The position numbers and the translations under genes were made by a program. A DNA stretch of 64,000 nucleotides, taken from assembly GCF_036246005.1 (NCBI RefSeq), contig NZ_CP109171.1:7366001-7430000 (forward strand), read 5' to 3'. Of this stretch, positions 27,478-36,147 are shown piece by piece. This DNA is from Streptomyces sp. NBC_01723. GTDB lineage: Bacteria > Actinomycetota > Actinomycetes > Streptomycetales > Streptomycetaceae. The notes beneath the pieces were generated by a model. The model made no database searches. It was given only the letters and a program-made list of their open reading frames with translations, and was not told where the DNA came from. Each line of letters begins with the position of its first letter. Position 1 is the first letter of the stretch.

Positions 27478-30400
27478 GTGCACAGAAGCAGACTCAAAAG
27501 CACCAGGACCACGAGGCGTCCCAGGCTCCGCACCACCCTCGCCCTCTTCACCGGCCTGATGCTGGCCGTGGGCGCCCCGGCCACCGTCGCCGGCGCACAC
27601 CCCGGCCACCCGGAGCACGACGAACCGGCGCCCGCCGAGGGGCAGTTCCAGCAGGTTCCGCTCGCCAAGGGCGAACCCGAGATGGGCGAGCCGATGTCGC
27701 TCGCCGTGCTGCCCGACCGCAGCGTCCTGCACACCTCGCGCGACGGCACACTGCGCCTGACCGACCAGGGCGGCGTCACCAAGGTCGCCGGCAAGCTCGA
27801 CGTCTACAGCCACGACGAGGAGGGCCTCCAGGGCGTCGGCATCGACCCGGACTTCGCGAACAACCGGGCGATCTACCTCTACTACGCCCCGCCCCTCGAC
27901 ACCCCGGCGGGCGACGCCCCGGAGACCGGCACCGCCGCGGACTTCGCGAAGTTCGACGGCGTCAACCGCCTCTCCCGCTTCGTCCTCAAGCCCGACGGCA
28001 CCCTCGACCAGGCCAGCGAGAAGAAGGTCCTGGACGTCGCGGCCTCCCGCGGCACCTGCTGCCACGTCGGCGGCGACATCGACTTCGACGCCGAGGGCAA
28101 CCTCTACCTGTCCACCGGTGACGACACCAACCCCTTCGCCTCCGACGGCTTCACGCCGATCGACGAGCGGGCTGACCGCAACCCGGCCTTCGACGCCCGC
28201 CGCAGCGCCGGCAACACCAACGACCTGCGCGGCAAGATCCTGCGGATCAAGGTCGCCGAGGACGGCTCGTACACCGTCCCGGAGGGCAACCTCTTCGCCC
28301 CCGGCACGGAGAAGACCCGCCCCGAGATCTACGCGATGGGCTTCCGCAACCCGTTCCGGCTGAACGTCGACGAGAAGACCGGAACGGTCTACGTCGGCGA
28401 CTACGGCCCCGACGCCGGCGCCGCCGACCCGAACCGCGGACCGGCCGGCCAGGTCGAGTTCGCCAAGGTCACCAAGGCCGCCAACTTCGGCTGGCCGTAC
28501 TGCACGGGCAACAACGACGCCTACAACGACTACGACTTCGCCACCGGGACCTCCGGTGCCAAGTTCGACTGCGCCGCGCCCAAGAACACGTCCCGGCACA
28601 ACACCGGACTCACCGACCTGCCGCCCGCGCAGGCCGCGTGGATCCCGTACGACGGCGCCTCCGTGCCCGAGTTCGGCACCGGATCCGAGTCCCCGATGGG
28701 CGGCCCGGTCTACCGGTACGACCCGGACCTCGAGTCCAGCGTGAAGTTCCCCGAGGAGTACGACGGCGACTTCTTCGCGGGTGAGTTCGGCCGCCGCTGG
28801 ATCAAGCGGATCGAGCAGACCGAAGACGGACCTGACGGCACGGTCGCGAAGATCAACGACTTCCCGTGGACCGGCACCCAGATCATGGACATGGAGTTCG
28901 GCCCCGACGGCGCGCTCTACATCCTCGACTACGGCCTCTCCTGGTTCCAGGGCGACGAGAACTCCGGGCTCTACCGGATCGAGAACGCCGCGGACGGCTT
29001 CTCCCCGATCGCCGAGGTGAGCGCCGACAGGACGTCCGGCGCGGCCGGACTGAAGGTCAAGTTCACCGCGAGCGCCAAGGACGCCGACTCCCCGGACCTC
29101 ACCTACAGCTGGGACTTCGGTGACGGCACCAAGGGCGAGGGCCTGACCCCCACCCACAAGTACAAGAAGGTCGGCACCTACACCGCGACCTTCACCGCCA
29201 AGGACCCCGAGGGCAACACCGGCAGCGCCAGCGTGCGGGTCGTGGTGGGCAACACCGCGCCCACGGTGACCATCGAGACCCCGGGCAACGGCACCCTGCT
29301 CCCGATGGGCGAGCCCATCCCGTTCAAGGTGAAGGTCACCGACCCCGAGGAGACGATCGACTGCTCCAAGGTCAAGGTCGCCTACAGCCTCGGCCACGAC
29401 TCCCACGCCCACGAGCTGACCAGCGAGATGGGCTGTGAGGGCACCCTCAAGCCGCCGCCCGGCGACGGCGGTCACGACCCCAACGCCAACATCTACGGCG
29501 TCGTCGGCGCCAGCTACACGGACGGCGGGGCCAACGGCCAGGAGGCCCTGACCGGGACCGCCCGCACCGTCATCCAGCCGCCGCACCGCCAGGCCGAGCA
29601 CTTCGCCGACCAGTCGGGCGTCTCGGTCATCGACAAGACCGGGGCCAACGGCGGCAAGACCGTCGGCAACATCGAGGACGGCGACTGGATCTCCTTCAGC
29701 CCCTACAAGTTCGACGGCCAGAAGAAGCTGACCGTGCGCGCCTCCTCCGGCGGCGCCGGCGGATACCTCGAGGTGCGCACCGGCTCGCCCGAGGGCCCGC
29801 TGCACGGCTCGGCGTACGTCCCGCCGACGGGCAGCTGGGAGACCTTCCAGAACGTCGACGTACCGCTGCGGGCCCTGCCCAGGAAGACCACCGACGTGTA
29901 CCTGGTCTTCCGGGGCGGCGACGGCGCGCTCTACGACGTGGACGACTTCGAGTTCTCCACCGAGCCCTTCAAGGCCGGCAAGAAGGTCCTCGTCTTCTCC
30001 AAGACGGCCGGCTTCCGCCACGACTCGATCCCGGCGGGCATCGCCGCGCTCAAGGAGATCGGCGCCCCCGCCGGCATCTCGGTCACCGCGACCGAGGAGG
30101 CCGGGCAGTTCACCACCGCCAACCTCGCCAAGTACGACGCGGTGGCGTTCCTGTCCACCACCGGTGACGTCCTCAACGCCGCTCAGCAGACGGCGTTCGA
30201 GAACTACGTCAAGAACGGCGGAGGCTACCTGGGCATCCACGCCGCCGCCGACACCGAGTACGACTGGGAGTTCTACGGCGGCCTGGTCGGCGCCTACTTC
30301 GACTCGCACCCGGCCATCCAGAAGGCCACCGTCCGCGTCGAGGACCACGACCACCCGTCCACCGCGCACCTGGACGACGCCTGGGAGCACACCGACGAGC

Positions 30401-31200
30401 TGTACAACTACCGCACCAACCCGCGCGAGCAGGCCAAGGTCCTCGCCACCCTGGACGAGACGACCTACCAGGGCGGCAACATGAAGGGCGACCACCCGAT
30501 CGCCTGGTGTCAGCCGTACGAGGGCGGCCGCGCCTTCTACACCGGCCTCGGCCACACCAAGGAGTCCTACGCGGACGAGGCCTTCCGCGGCCACCTGCTC
30601 GGCGGCATGCAGTACGCCACCGGCCAGGTCAAGGCGGACTGCAAGCCCAGCAAGGACTACCGGGACATCTTCAACGGCCAGACCCTGGAAGGCTGGAAGC
30701 AGGCCGGCCCCGGCACGTTCGACGTCAAGGACGGCACGCTGGAGTCCAACGGCGGCATGGGGCTGCTCTGGTACCAGGCCAAGGAGCTGAAGTCGTACTC
30801 CCTCAAGCTCGACTGGAAGATGCAGGGCGACGACAACTCCGGGATCTTCGTGGGCTTCCCCGCCTCCGACGACCCCTGGTCCGCGGTGAACAAGGGCTAC
30901 GAGATCCAGATCGACGCCACGGACGCGCCGGACCGCACCACCGGGTCCGTCTACTCCTTCAAGTCGGCCAACATCAAGGCCCGTGACCAGGTTCTGCGGC
31001 CGCCCGGCCAGTGGAACTCCTACGAGATCAAGGTCCAGGGCGAACGCCTCCAGGTGTTCCTCAACGGAGTCAAGATCAACGACTTCACCAACAAGGACCC
31101 CGAGCGGAGCCTGACCGACGGGTACGTCGGCCTCCAGAACCACGGCGCCGACGACCAGGTCTCCTTCCGCAACATCCAGCTCAAGGAACTGCCCTCCTAA
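27478..31200 (+). CDS. Secreted multidomain ThuA / sorbosone-dehydrogenase-like / DUF1080 protein
   Basis: A 1240-residue exported protein. A basic N-terminus and hydrophobic core (LALFTGLMLAVGAPATVAGA) form the signal peptide. Next come a glucose/sorbosone dehydrogenase-type beta-propeller (about 60-500), a PKD domain (about 510-590; DADSPDLTYSWDFGDGT), a CBM6-like module (about 705-825), and a ThuA domain (about 830-1040; VLVFSKTAGFRHDSIP, GGGYLGIHAAADTE). A C-terminal DUF1080 domain (about 1060-1240; DIFNGQTLEGWK) follows, a family that includes 3-keto-disaccharide hydrolases. GTG 27478 has GGAGGGA 5 bases upstream. It probably attacks oxidised glycosides outside the cell. Confidence 0.85.
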   Translation: MHRSRLKSTRTTRRPRLRTTLALFTGLMLAVGAPATVAGAHPGHPEHDEPAPAEGQFQQVPLAKGEPEMGEPMSLAVLPDRSVLHTSRDGTLRLTDQGGVTKVAGKLDVYSHDEEGLQGVGIDPDFANNRAIYLYYAPPLDTPAGDAPETGTAADFAKFDGVNRLSRFVLKPDGTLDQASEKKVLDVAASRGTCCHVGGDIDFDAEGNLYLSTGDDTNPFASDGFTPIDERADRNPAFDARRSAGNTNDLRGKILRIKVAEDGSYTVPEGNLFAPGTEKTRPEIYAMGFRNPFRLNVDEKTGTVYVGDYGPDAGAADPNRGPAGQVEFAKVTKAANFGWPYCTGNNDAYNDYDFATGTSGAKFDCAAPKNTSRHNTGLTDLPPAQAAWIPYDGASVPEFGTGSESPMGGPVYRYDPDLESSVKFPEEYDGDFFAGEFGRRWIKRIEQTEDGPDGTVAKINDFPWTGTQIMDMEFGPDGALYILDYGLSWFQGDENSGLYRIENAADGFSPIAEVSADRTSGAAGLKVKFTASAKDADSPDLTYSWDFGDGTKGEGLTPTHKYKKVGTYTATFTAKDPEGNTGSASVRVVVGNTAPTVTIETPGNGTLLPMGEPIPFKVKVTDPEETIDCSKVKVAYSLGHDSHAHELTSEMGCEGTLKPPPGDGGHDPNANIYGVVGASYTDGGANGQEALTGTARTVIQPPHRQAEHFADQSGVSVIDKTGANGGKTVGNIEDGDWISFSPYKFDGQKKLTVRASSGGAGGYLEVRTGSPEGPLHGSAYVPPTGSWETFQNVDVPLRALPRKTTDVYLVFRGGDGALYDVDDFEFSTEPFKAGKKVLVFSKTAGFRHDSIPAGIAALKEIGAPAGISVTATEEAGQFTTANLAKYDAVAFLSTTGDVLNAAQQTAFENYVKNGGGYLGIHAAADTEYDWEFYGGLVGAYFDSHPAIQKATVRVEDHDHPSTAHLDDAWEHTDELYNYRTNPREQAKVLATLDETTYQGGNMKGDHPIAWCQPYEGGRAFYTGLGHTKESYADEAFRGHLLGGMQYATGQVKADCKPSKDYRDIFNGQTLEGWKQAGPGTFDVKDGTLESNGGMGLLWYQAKELKSYSLKLDWKMQGDDNSGIFVGFPASDDPWSAVNKGYEIQIDATDAPDRTTGSVYSFKSANIKARDQVLRPPGQWNSYEIKVQGERLQVFLNGVKINDFTNKDPERSLTDGYVGLQNHGADDQVSFRNIQLKELPS

Positions 31201-31214
31201 GGGCGATCAGACGG

Positions 31215-31248
31215 CGGCGGGCGGAGGACGCCGGACCTCCGCCCGCCG
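31215..31248 (+). terminator. Terminator after the ThuA-domain gene
   Basis: A perfect 13-bp GC stem (cggcgggcggagg at 31215-31227 with cctccgcccgccg at 31236-31248) and an 8-base loop, 14 bases past the stop codon. Confidence 0.65.
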
Positions 31249-31321
31249 TCCCGCCGGGCCCCGCGCCCGGCCCCCGCTTCCGGCGCTCACATCCGGTTCG
31301 CGTACGACAAGGAGGCTGCCC

Positions 31322-32494
31322 ATGTCCGCCGAACCGTTCCTGCCCACCCCCTCCACGGCCCCGCGTTTCGGCGTCTGGCTCATCGGGGCACGCGGCTCCG
31401 TGGCCACCACCGCGATCGCGGGCTGCGCCGCCGTCGCCGCCGGGCTCCACCCGGCGACCGGCATGGTCACCGAGACCGCGCCCTTCACCTCGTGCGGTCT
31501 GCCATCGTTGTCGTCGCTCGTCTTCGGCGGTCACGACACCCTCGACTGCCCGCTGCCCAAGCGCGCCGAGCACCTCGCCGCCGGCGGTGTGCTGCCGCAC
31601 GGCCTGCCGTCCGCCGTGCACGCCGAACTCGTCGCCGCCGACCGGGAGATCCGGCCCGGCGGTCCACTGCCGGGCGCCCCCGCGCCCACGCAGGAAGCGC
31701 TGATCGACGCCTTCGCGTCCGACATCCGCGACTTCGTGCGCCGCCAGGACCTCGCGGGCGCCGTCGTCGTGAACGTCGCCTCCACCGAGCCCGCGCCCAC
31801 CGACGACACCCTGCCCCCCAGCTCGCTGTACGCGGCGGCCGCCCTGCGGGCCGGCTGCCCCTACGTCAACTTCACCCCGTCCACCGGCCTGCACCACCCG
31901 GCGCTGGCCGCGCTCGCCGAGTCCTCCGGGCTCCCGTACGCGGGCCGCGACGGCAAGACCGGGCAGACCCTGCTCCGTTCGGTGCTCGGCCCGATGTTCC
32001 TCCAGCGGGCCCTCGCCGTGCGCGCCTGGTCCGGCACCAACCTCCTCGGCGGCGGCGACGGAGCGGCCCTCGCCGACCCCGCGGCGGCCGCCGCCAAGAA
32101 CGCCGGCAAGGAACGCGTCCTCGTCGACACGCTCGGAGCCGCGCCCGAGGGCGAGGTCCACATCGACGACGTCCCGGCGCTCGGCGACTGGAAGACCGCC
32201 TGGGACCACATCGCCTTCGACGGCTTCCTCGGCGCCCGGATGGTCCTCCAGACCACCTGGCAGGGCTGCGACTCGGCGCTGGCCGCTCCGCTCGTCCTCG
32301 ACCTGGCCCGCCTCGCCGCCCGCGCCCAGGAGAAGGGGCTCTCCGGCCCCCTGAGCGAACTGGGCTTCTACTTCAAGGACCCGGTCGGCGACGGCCCGTC
32401 GTCCCTGGCGGAGCAGTACGCGGAACTGCGGGCCTTCGCGGGACGGTTGCGCGACGACGAAGGCGCCGCGGCCGAGCACGGGGAGCGGCGATGA
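31322..32494 (+). CDS. Inositol-3-phosphate synthase family protein
   Basis: A 390-residue member of the myo-inositol-1-phosphate synthase family. It opens with the NAD-binding GVWLIGARGSVATT and has the family block VVVNVASTEP, SGTNLLGGGDG and FDGFLGARMVLQTTWQGCDS. It is the first gene of the ebo-like cluster and overlaps the prenyltransferase gene by 4 bp. It occupies the place that the EboD dehydroquinate-synthase-like protein holds in cyanobacterial ebo clusters. The reaction could be inositol phosphate formation or a variant cyclitol synthesis. It is probably not the housekeeping Ino1, but this is inferred. Confidence 0.85.
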   Translation: MSAEPFLPTPSTAPRFGVWLIGARGSVATTAIAGCAAVAAGLHPATGMVTETAPFTSCGLPSLSSLVFGGHDTLDCPLPKRAEHLAAGGVLPHGLPSAVHAELVAADREIRPGGPLPGAPAPTQEALIDAFASDIRDFVRRQDLAGAVVVNVASTEPAPTDDTLPPSSLYAAAALRAGCPYVNFTPSTGLHHPALAALAESSGLPYAGRDGKTGQTLLRSVLGPMFLQRALAVRAWSGTNLLGGGDGAALADPAAAAAKNAGKERVLVDTLGAAPEGEVHIDDVPALGDWKTAWDHIAFDGFLGARMVLQTTWQGCDSALAAPLVLDLARLAARAQEKGLSGPLSELGFYFKDPVGDGPSSLAEQYAELRAFAGRLRDDEGAAAEHGERR

Positions 32495-33633
32495 GCCGCG
32501 CCAGGGCGCGGGACGCATCCGGGTCGTCCGGGTCGTCCGCCTCCTCCCGGGTGCTCGCCGTACCCGGTGCGCCGGCGGATGGCCATGGCGTCGACGCCGC
32601 CGCGCCGCCCGCCGGTGGCCGGCGCACCGACCTCGCGACACCGCCCGCAGACGGTGCCGCGACCCGCGGGCCCCGCCCCCGCTCCGGCCGCGCTGGAGCC
32701 TGGGCCGAACTGCTGCGGCTGCCCGCCCTGTTCACCGTTCCCGGAGACGCCCTGGCCGGTGCCGCCGCCGCCGGGGTGCGGCCCGGGCGCCGTACGCTGC
32801 TCGCCATCGGGTCGTCCCTGTGCCTGTACGAGGCGGGCATGGCCCTGAACGACTGGGCGGACCGGGCCGAGGACGCCGTGGAGCGTGCGCACCGCCCGAT
32901 TCCGTCCGGCCGGATCCGTCCGGCGGCCGCCCTCGCCGCGGCCTGCGGCCTCACCGGTGCCGGTCTCGCACTCGCCGCCGCGGCCGGGCGCCCCGCCCTG
33001 GCGGTGGCCGCGCCACTCGCGGGGTCCGTGTGGGCCTACGACCTCGTCCTGAAGCACACACCCGCCGGGCCCGCGGCCATGGCCGCCGCCCGCGGACTGG
33101 ACCTGCTCCTGGGCGCGGCCGCCACCTCCGGCGGGACCCGGGCCGCGCTGCCCTCCGCCGCGCTGCTCGGCAGCCACACCCTTGCGGTCACGGCCGTCTC
33201 CCGCCGGGAGACCACCGGCGGTTCGGTCCTGGCCCCCTCGGCGGCCCTGGCGACGACGGGGGTGCTGACCCGGCTGGTGGTCGGCCACCGCCGCACCCGA
33301 CTCCCGGCAGGCCGGTGGGCAGCAGCCGCCCCCGGCCTGTCGGGCTCCAAGCCGCCCGTTGGCGCCCCGGAGGCCGGGGACGTCCTCACCGCCGCCCTGG
33401 GCGCCGCGTACGCCGCCACCGCGGCCCGTCCCTACCTCCACGCCACGCTCAACCCCTCACCCCCGCTCACCCAACGCGCCGTCGGCGGCGGCATCCGGGC
33501 CACGATCCCCCTCCAGGCCGCCCTCGCCGCCCGCGCCGGGGCACCCGCCACGTCCCTGCTGATCGCGGCCCTGGCCCCGGCCGGCCGGATGTTCGCGAGG
33601 AGGGCCGCCATGAGGAAGGTGAGCATCACGTGA
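32491..33633 (+). CDS. eboC: UbiA-family prenyltransferase (EboC-like)
   Basis: A 380-residue integral membrane prenyltransferase. A ~65-residue hydrophilic Ala/Pro-rich N-terminal extension precedes about 8 hydrophobic helices. The first Asp-rich prenyl-diphosphate site is NDWADRAEDAVERAHRP. The second loop is the less acidic YDLVLKHTPAGPAAMA. In ebo clusters EboC is proposed to prenylate the metabolite to be exported. ATG overlaps the previous stop and its stop overlaps the next start (GTGA), so the cluster is tightly coupled. Confidence 0.82.
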   Translation: MSRARARDASGSSGSSASSRVLAVPGAPADGHGVDAAAPPAGGRRTDLATPPADGAATRGPRPRSGRAGAWAELLRLPALFTVPGDALAGAAAAGVRPGRRTLLAIGSSLCLYEAGMALNDWADRAEDAVERAHRPIPSGRIRPAAALAAACGLTGAGLALAAAAGRPALAVAAPLAGSVWAYDLVLKHTPAGPAAMAAARGLDLLLGAAATSGGTRAALPSAALLGSHTLAVTAVSRRETTGGSVLAPSAALATTGVLTRLVVGHRRTRLPAGRWAAAAPGLSGSKPPVGAPEAGDVLTAALGAAYAATAARPYLHATLNPSPPLTQRAVGGGIRATIPLQAALAARAGAPATSLLIAALAPAGRMFARRAAMRKVSIT

Positions 33634-34544
33634 GCCACGCCCCGAACGCCACCCCGTCGACCCCCCTCCGCTTCGGCTACGGCACCAACGGCCTCACCGA
33701 CCTCCGGCTCGACGACGCCCTCGGCCTCCTCGCCGACCTGGGCTACGACGGCGTCGGCCTGACGCTGGACCACATGCATCTCGACCCGCTCGGCGACGAC
33801 CTGGCGGACCGCACCCGCCGGGTCGCCCGCCGGCTGGACGCACTCGGGCTGGGCGTCACGGTGGAGACGGGCGCCCGCTACGTGCTCGACCCGCGCCGCA
33901 AGCACGGCCCCTCCCTGCTCGACCCGGACCCCGACGACCGCGCCCGCCGCACCGACCTCCTGGTCCGCGCCGTCCGGGTCGCCGCCGACCTGGGGGCCCA
34001 CGCGGTGCACTGCTTCAGCGGCGTCACCCCGGCCGGCACGGACGACGACACGGCGTGGAAGCGGCTGGCCGAGTCCCTCACCCCGGTCCTGGAGGCCGCC
34101 GCCACCGCGGGCGTCCCGCTCGCCGTCGAGCCCGAACCGGGCCACCTCTTGGCCGAGTTGGCCGACTTCCACACCCTGCGCCGCGCCCTCGGCGACCCCG
34201 AGCACCTCGGCCTCACCCTGGACATCGGCCACTGCCAGTGCCTCGAACCCCTCCCTCCCGCCGACTGCGTGCGCGCCGCCGGCCCCTGGCTGCGTCACGT
34301 CCAGATCGAGGACATGCGCCGCGGCGTCCACGAACACCTCCCCTTCGGTGACGGCGAGATCGACTTCCCGCCCGTTCTCGACGCCCTCGCCGCCACCGGC
34401 TACCAGGGCCTGACCGTCGTCGAACTGCCCCGCCACTCCCACGCCGGACCCCACTTCGCCGAACGCTCCCTCCCGTTCCTCCGCCGGGCCGCGGCGGCGT
34501 CACCCCGTACGAACCGCTCGGGCGAGCCCTCCGCCACCCGTTGA
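33630..34544 (+). CDS. Sugar phosphate isomerase/epimerase of the ebo-like cluster
   Basis: A 304-residue TIM-barrel protein of the AP-endonuclease-2/xylose isomerase type. Metal-site residues are suggested by AVEPEPGHLL, LTLDIGHCQC and HVQIEDMRRGVHEH. It starts with GTG at 33630, overlapping the UbiA stop. It belongs to the same fold as EboE, encoded later in the cluster, but is a separate and shorter protein. The substrate is probably the same small metabolite handled by the inositol-phosphate-synthase-like enzyme. Confidence 0.8.
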   Translation: MSHAPNATPSTPLRFGYGTNGLTDLRLDDALGLLADLGYDGVGLTLDHMHLDPLGDDLADRTRRVARRLDALGLGVTVETGARYVLDPRRKHGPSLLDPDPDDRARRTDLLVRAVRVAADLGAHAVHCFSGVTPAGTDDDTAWKRLAESLTPVLEAAATAGVPLAVEPEPGHLLAELADFHTLRRALGDPEHLGLTLDIGHCQCLEPLPPADCVRAAGPWLRHVQIEDMRRGVHEHLPFGDGEIDFPPVLDALAATGYQGLTVVELPRHSHAGPHFAERSLPFLRRAAAASPRTNRSGEPSATR

Positions 34545-34558
34545 AGGGAGCCACACCC

Positions 34559-35296
34559 ATGACGCAGCCACGCGCCACCCACGCCACCCCCACCCGGGGC
34601 ACGGATGGCAACCCCGCCGGGCAGGACCCCCAGGGCACCAACCCCGCCCACGTCCCGCCCGCCGACCTGCGCGCCGCCCTCACCGCCGAGCTGGGCGGAG
34701 CCGCCCGCGCCTGGCTGGACCAGGCCCTGGACGAGGCCGCCGCCCACCCCGGCACCCACGGCCCCATCTCCGTGTGGGAGCTGCGCCTCGCCGAGGCGGG
34801 CCGGCGCTGCGGTCCCGCCCACGCCGACGCCGCCCGGGTCCTCGTCCTGCACGCCGCCCGCGCCGGGACGGAGGCCCTGAGCCGGGTCTACTCCCAGGGC
34901 ACCGCGGACGAACGCCGCGCCGTCCTGCACGCGCTGCCCCACCTGGTGCCCGGCCCGGACGCCCTCCCGCTCGTCGAGGACGCGCTGCGCACCAACGACA
35001 CCCGGCTCGTCGCCGCCGCCCTCGGCCCGTACGCCGCCCGTCACCTCGACGCCCACCAGTGGCGGCACGCCGTACTGAAGTGCCTGTTCACCGGCGTCGC
35101 CGTCGAGCGCGTGGCGGATCTCGCCGGCCGGGCCCGCGGCGACGACGAACTCGCCCGCATGCTCGCCGACTACGCCGCCGAACGCACCGCCGCGGGCCGC
35201 ACCGTCCCCGAAGACCTGCACCGCGTCCTGGCCCTGACCGAGACCGAGCAGCCTCCCGCGCCCGGCAGCGCCGACCCCCACGGCAAGGAGTCCTGA
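34559..35296 (+). CDS. eboA: EboA domain-containing protein
   Basis: A 245-residue soluble, alpha-helical, HEAT-like protein of the EboA family. The N-terminal ~35 residues are low-complexity, after which ADLRAALTAELGGAARAWLDQAL begins the domain. Conserved-looking blocks include WRHAVLKCLFTGVAVERV near the C-terminus. The ATG at 34559, with AAGGGAG 8 bases upstream, is preferred to a TTG six codons earlier. EboA is the marker protein of ebo clusters, linked in cyanobacteria to moving a scytonemin precursor to the periplasm. Its molecular role is unknown. Confidence 0.85.
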   Translation: MTQPRATHATPTRGTDGNPAGQDPQGTNPAHVPPADLRAALTAELGGAARAWLDQALDEAAAHPGTHGPISVWELRLAEAGRRCGPAHADAARVLVLHAARAGTEALSRVYSQGTADERRAVLHALPHLVPGPDALPLVEDALRTNDTRLVAAALGPYAARHLDAHQWRHAVLKCLFTGVAVERVADLAGRARGDDELARMLADYAAERTAAGRTVPEDLHRVLALTETEQPPAPGSADPHGKES

Positions 35297-36144
35297 TGCG
35301 CATCTTCGACCCCCACATCCACATGACCTCCCGCACCACCGACGACTACGAGGCCATGCACGCCGCCGGCGTCCGCGCCGTGGTCGAACCCTCCTTCTGG
35401 CTGGGCCAGCCCCGCACCTCTCCCGACTCCTTCCGCGACTACTTCGACGCCCTGCTCGGCTGGGAACCCTTCCGCGCCGCCCAGTACGGCATCGCCCACC
35501 ACTGCACGATCGCCCTCAACCCCAAGGAGGCGAACGACCCCCGCTGCCTCCCCGTCCTCGACGAACTTCCCCGTTACCTGGTCAAGGACCGCGTGGTGGC
35601 GGTCGGCGAGATCGGCTACGACTCGATGACCCCGGCCGAGGACACCGCCCTGGCCGCCCAGCTCCAGCTCGCCGCCGACCACGGCCTGCCCGCCCTCGTG
35701 CACACCCCGCACCGCGACAAGCTGGCCGGCCTGCGCCGCACTCTGGACGCGGTCCGCGAGTCCGCGCTGCCCACCGACCACGTGCTGGTCGACCACCTCA
35801 ACGAGACCACCGTCAAGGAGGCGAAGGACAGCGACGCCTGGCTCGGCTTCTCCGTCTATCCGGACACCAAGATGGACGAGGCCCGGATGGTGGCCCTGCT
35901 GCGTGAGTACGGCCCGGAGCGGGTCCTGGTGAACTCCGCCGCCGACTGGGGCAGGAGCGACCCGCTCAAGACCCGCAAGGTCGGCGACCTGATGCTCGCC
36001 GAGGGCTTCACCGAGGACGACGTGGACCTGGTCCTGTGGCGCAACCCCGTCGCCTTCTACGGACTCAGCGGGCGGCTGGAGCTGGACGTCGCCACGGCCG
36101 ACGCCACGCACGAGGGCAACTCCGTCCTGCGCGGCGGGGAGTGA
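35296..36144 (+). CDS. eboB: TatD-family metal-dependent hydrolase (EboB-like)
   Basis: A 282-residue amidohydrolase-fold protein. The metal-binding N-terminal motif is FDPHIHMTSRT. Other ligands are suggested by GEIGYDSMT, VHTPHRDK and VDHLNETT, with SAADWGRSDP at the C-terminal side. TGATG couples it to eboA (1-base overlap). The corresponding cyanobacterial gene eboB encodes a TatD-like protein. The natural substrate is unknown; nuclease activity, as in classical TatD, should not be assumed. Confidence 0.85.
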   Translation: MRIFDPHIHMTSRTTDDYEAMHAAGVRAVVEPSFWLGQPRTSPDSFRDYFDALLGWEPFRAAQYGIAHHCTIALNPKEANDPRCLPVLDELPRYLVKDRVVAVGEIGYDSMTPAEDTALAAQLQLAADHGLPALVHTPHRDKLAGLRRTLDAVRESALPTDHVLVDHLNETTVKEAKDSDAWLGFSVYPDTKMDEARMVALLREYGPERVLVNSAADWGRSDPLKTRKVGDLMLAEGFTEDDVDLVLWRNPVAFYGLSGRLELDVATADATHEGNSVLRGGE

Positions 36145-36147
36145 GCC

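Noticed and set aside
27076..31143. A 1355-codon open frame antisense to the ThuA-domain gene
   Set aside because: Low-complexity Val/Gly/Leu/Arg composition typical of the antisense frame of high-GC genes. The plus strand has clear domains, signal peptide and ribosome site.
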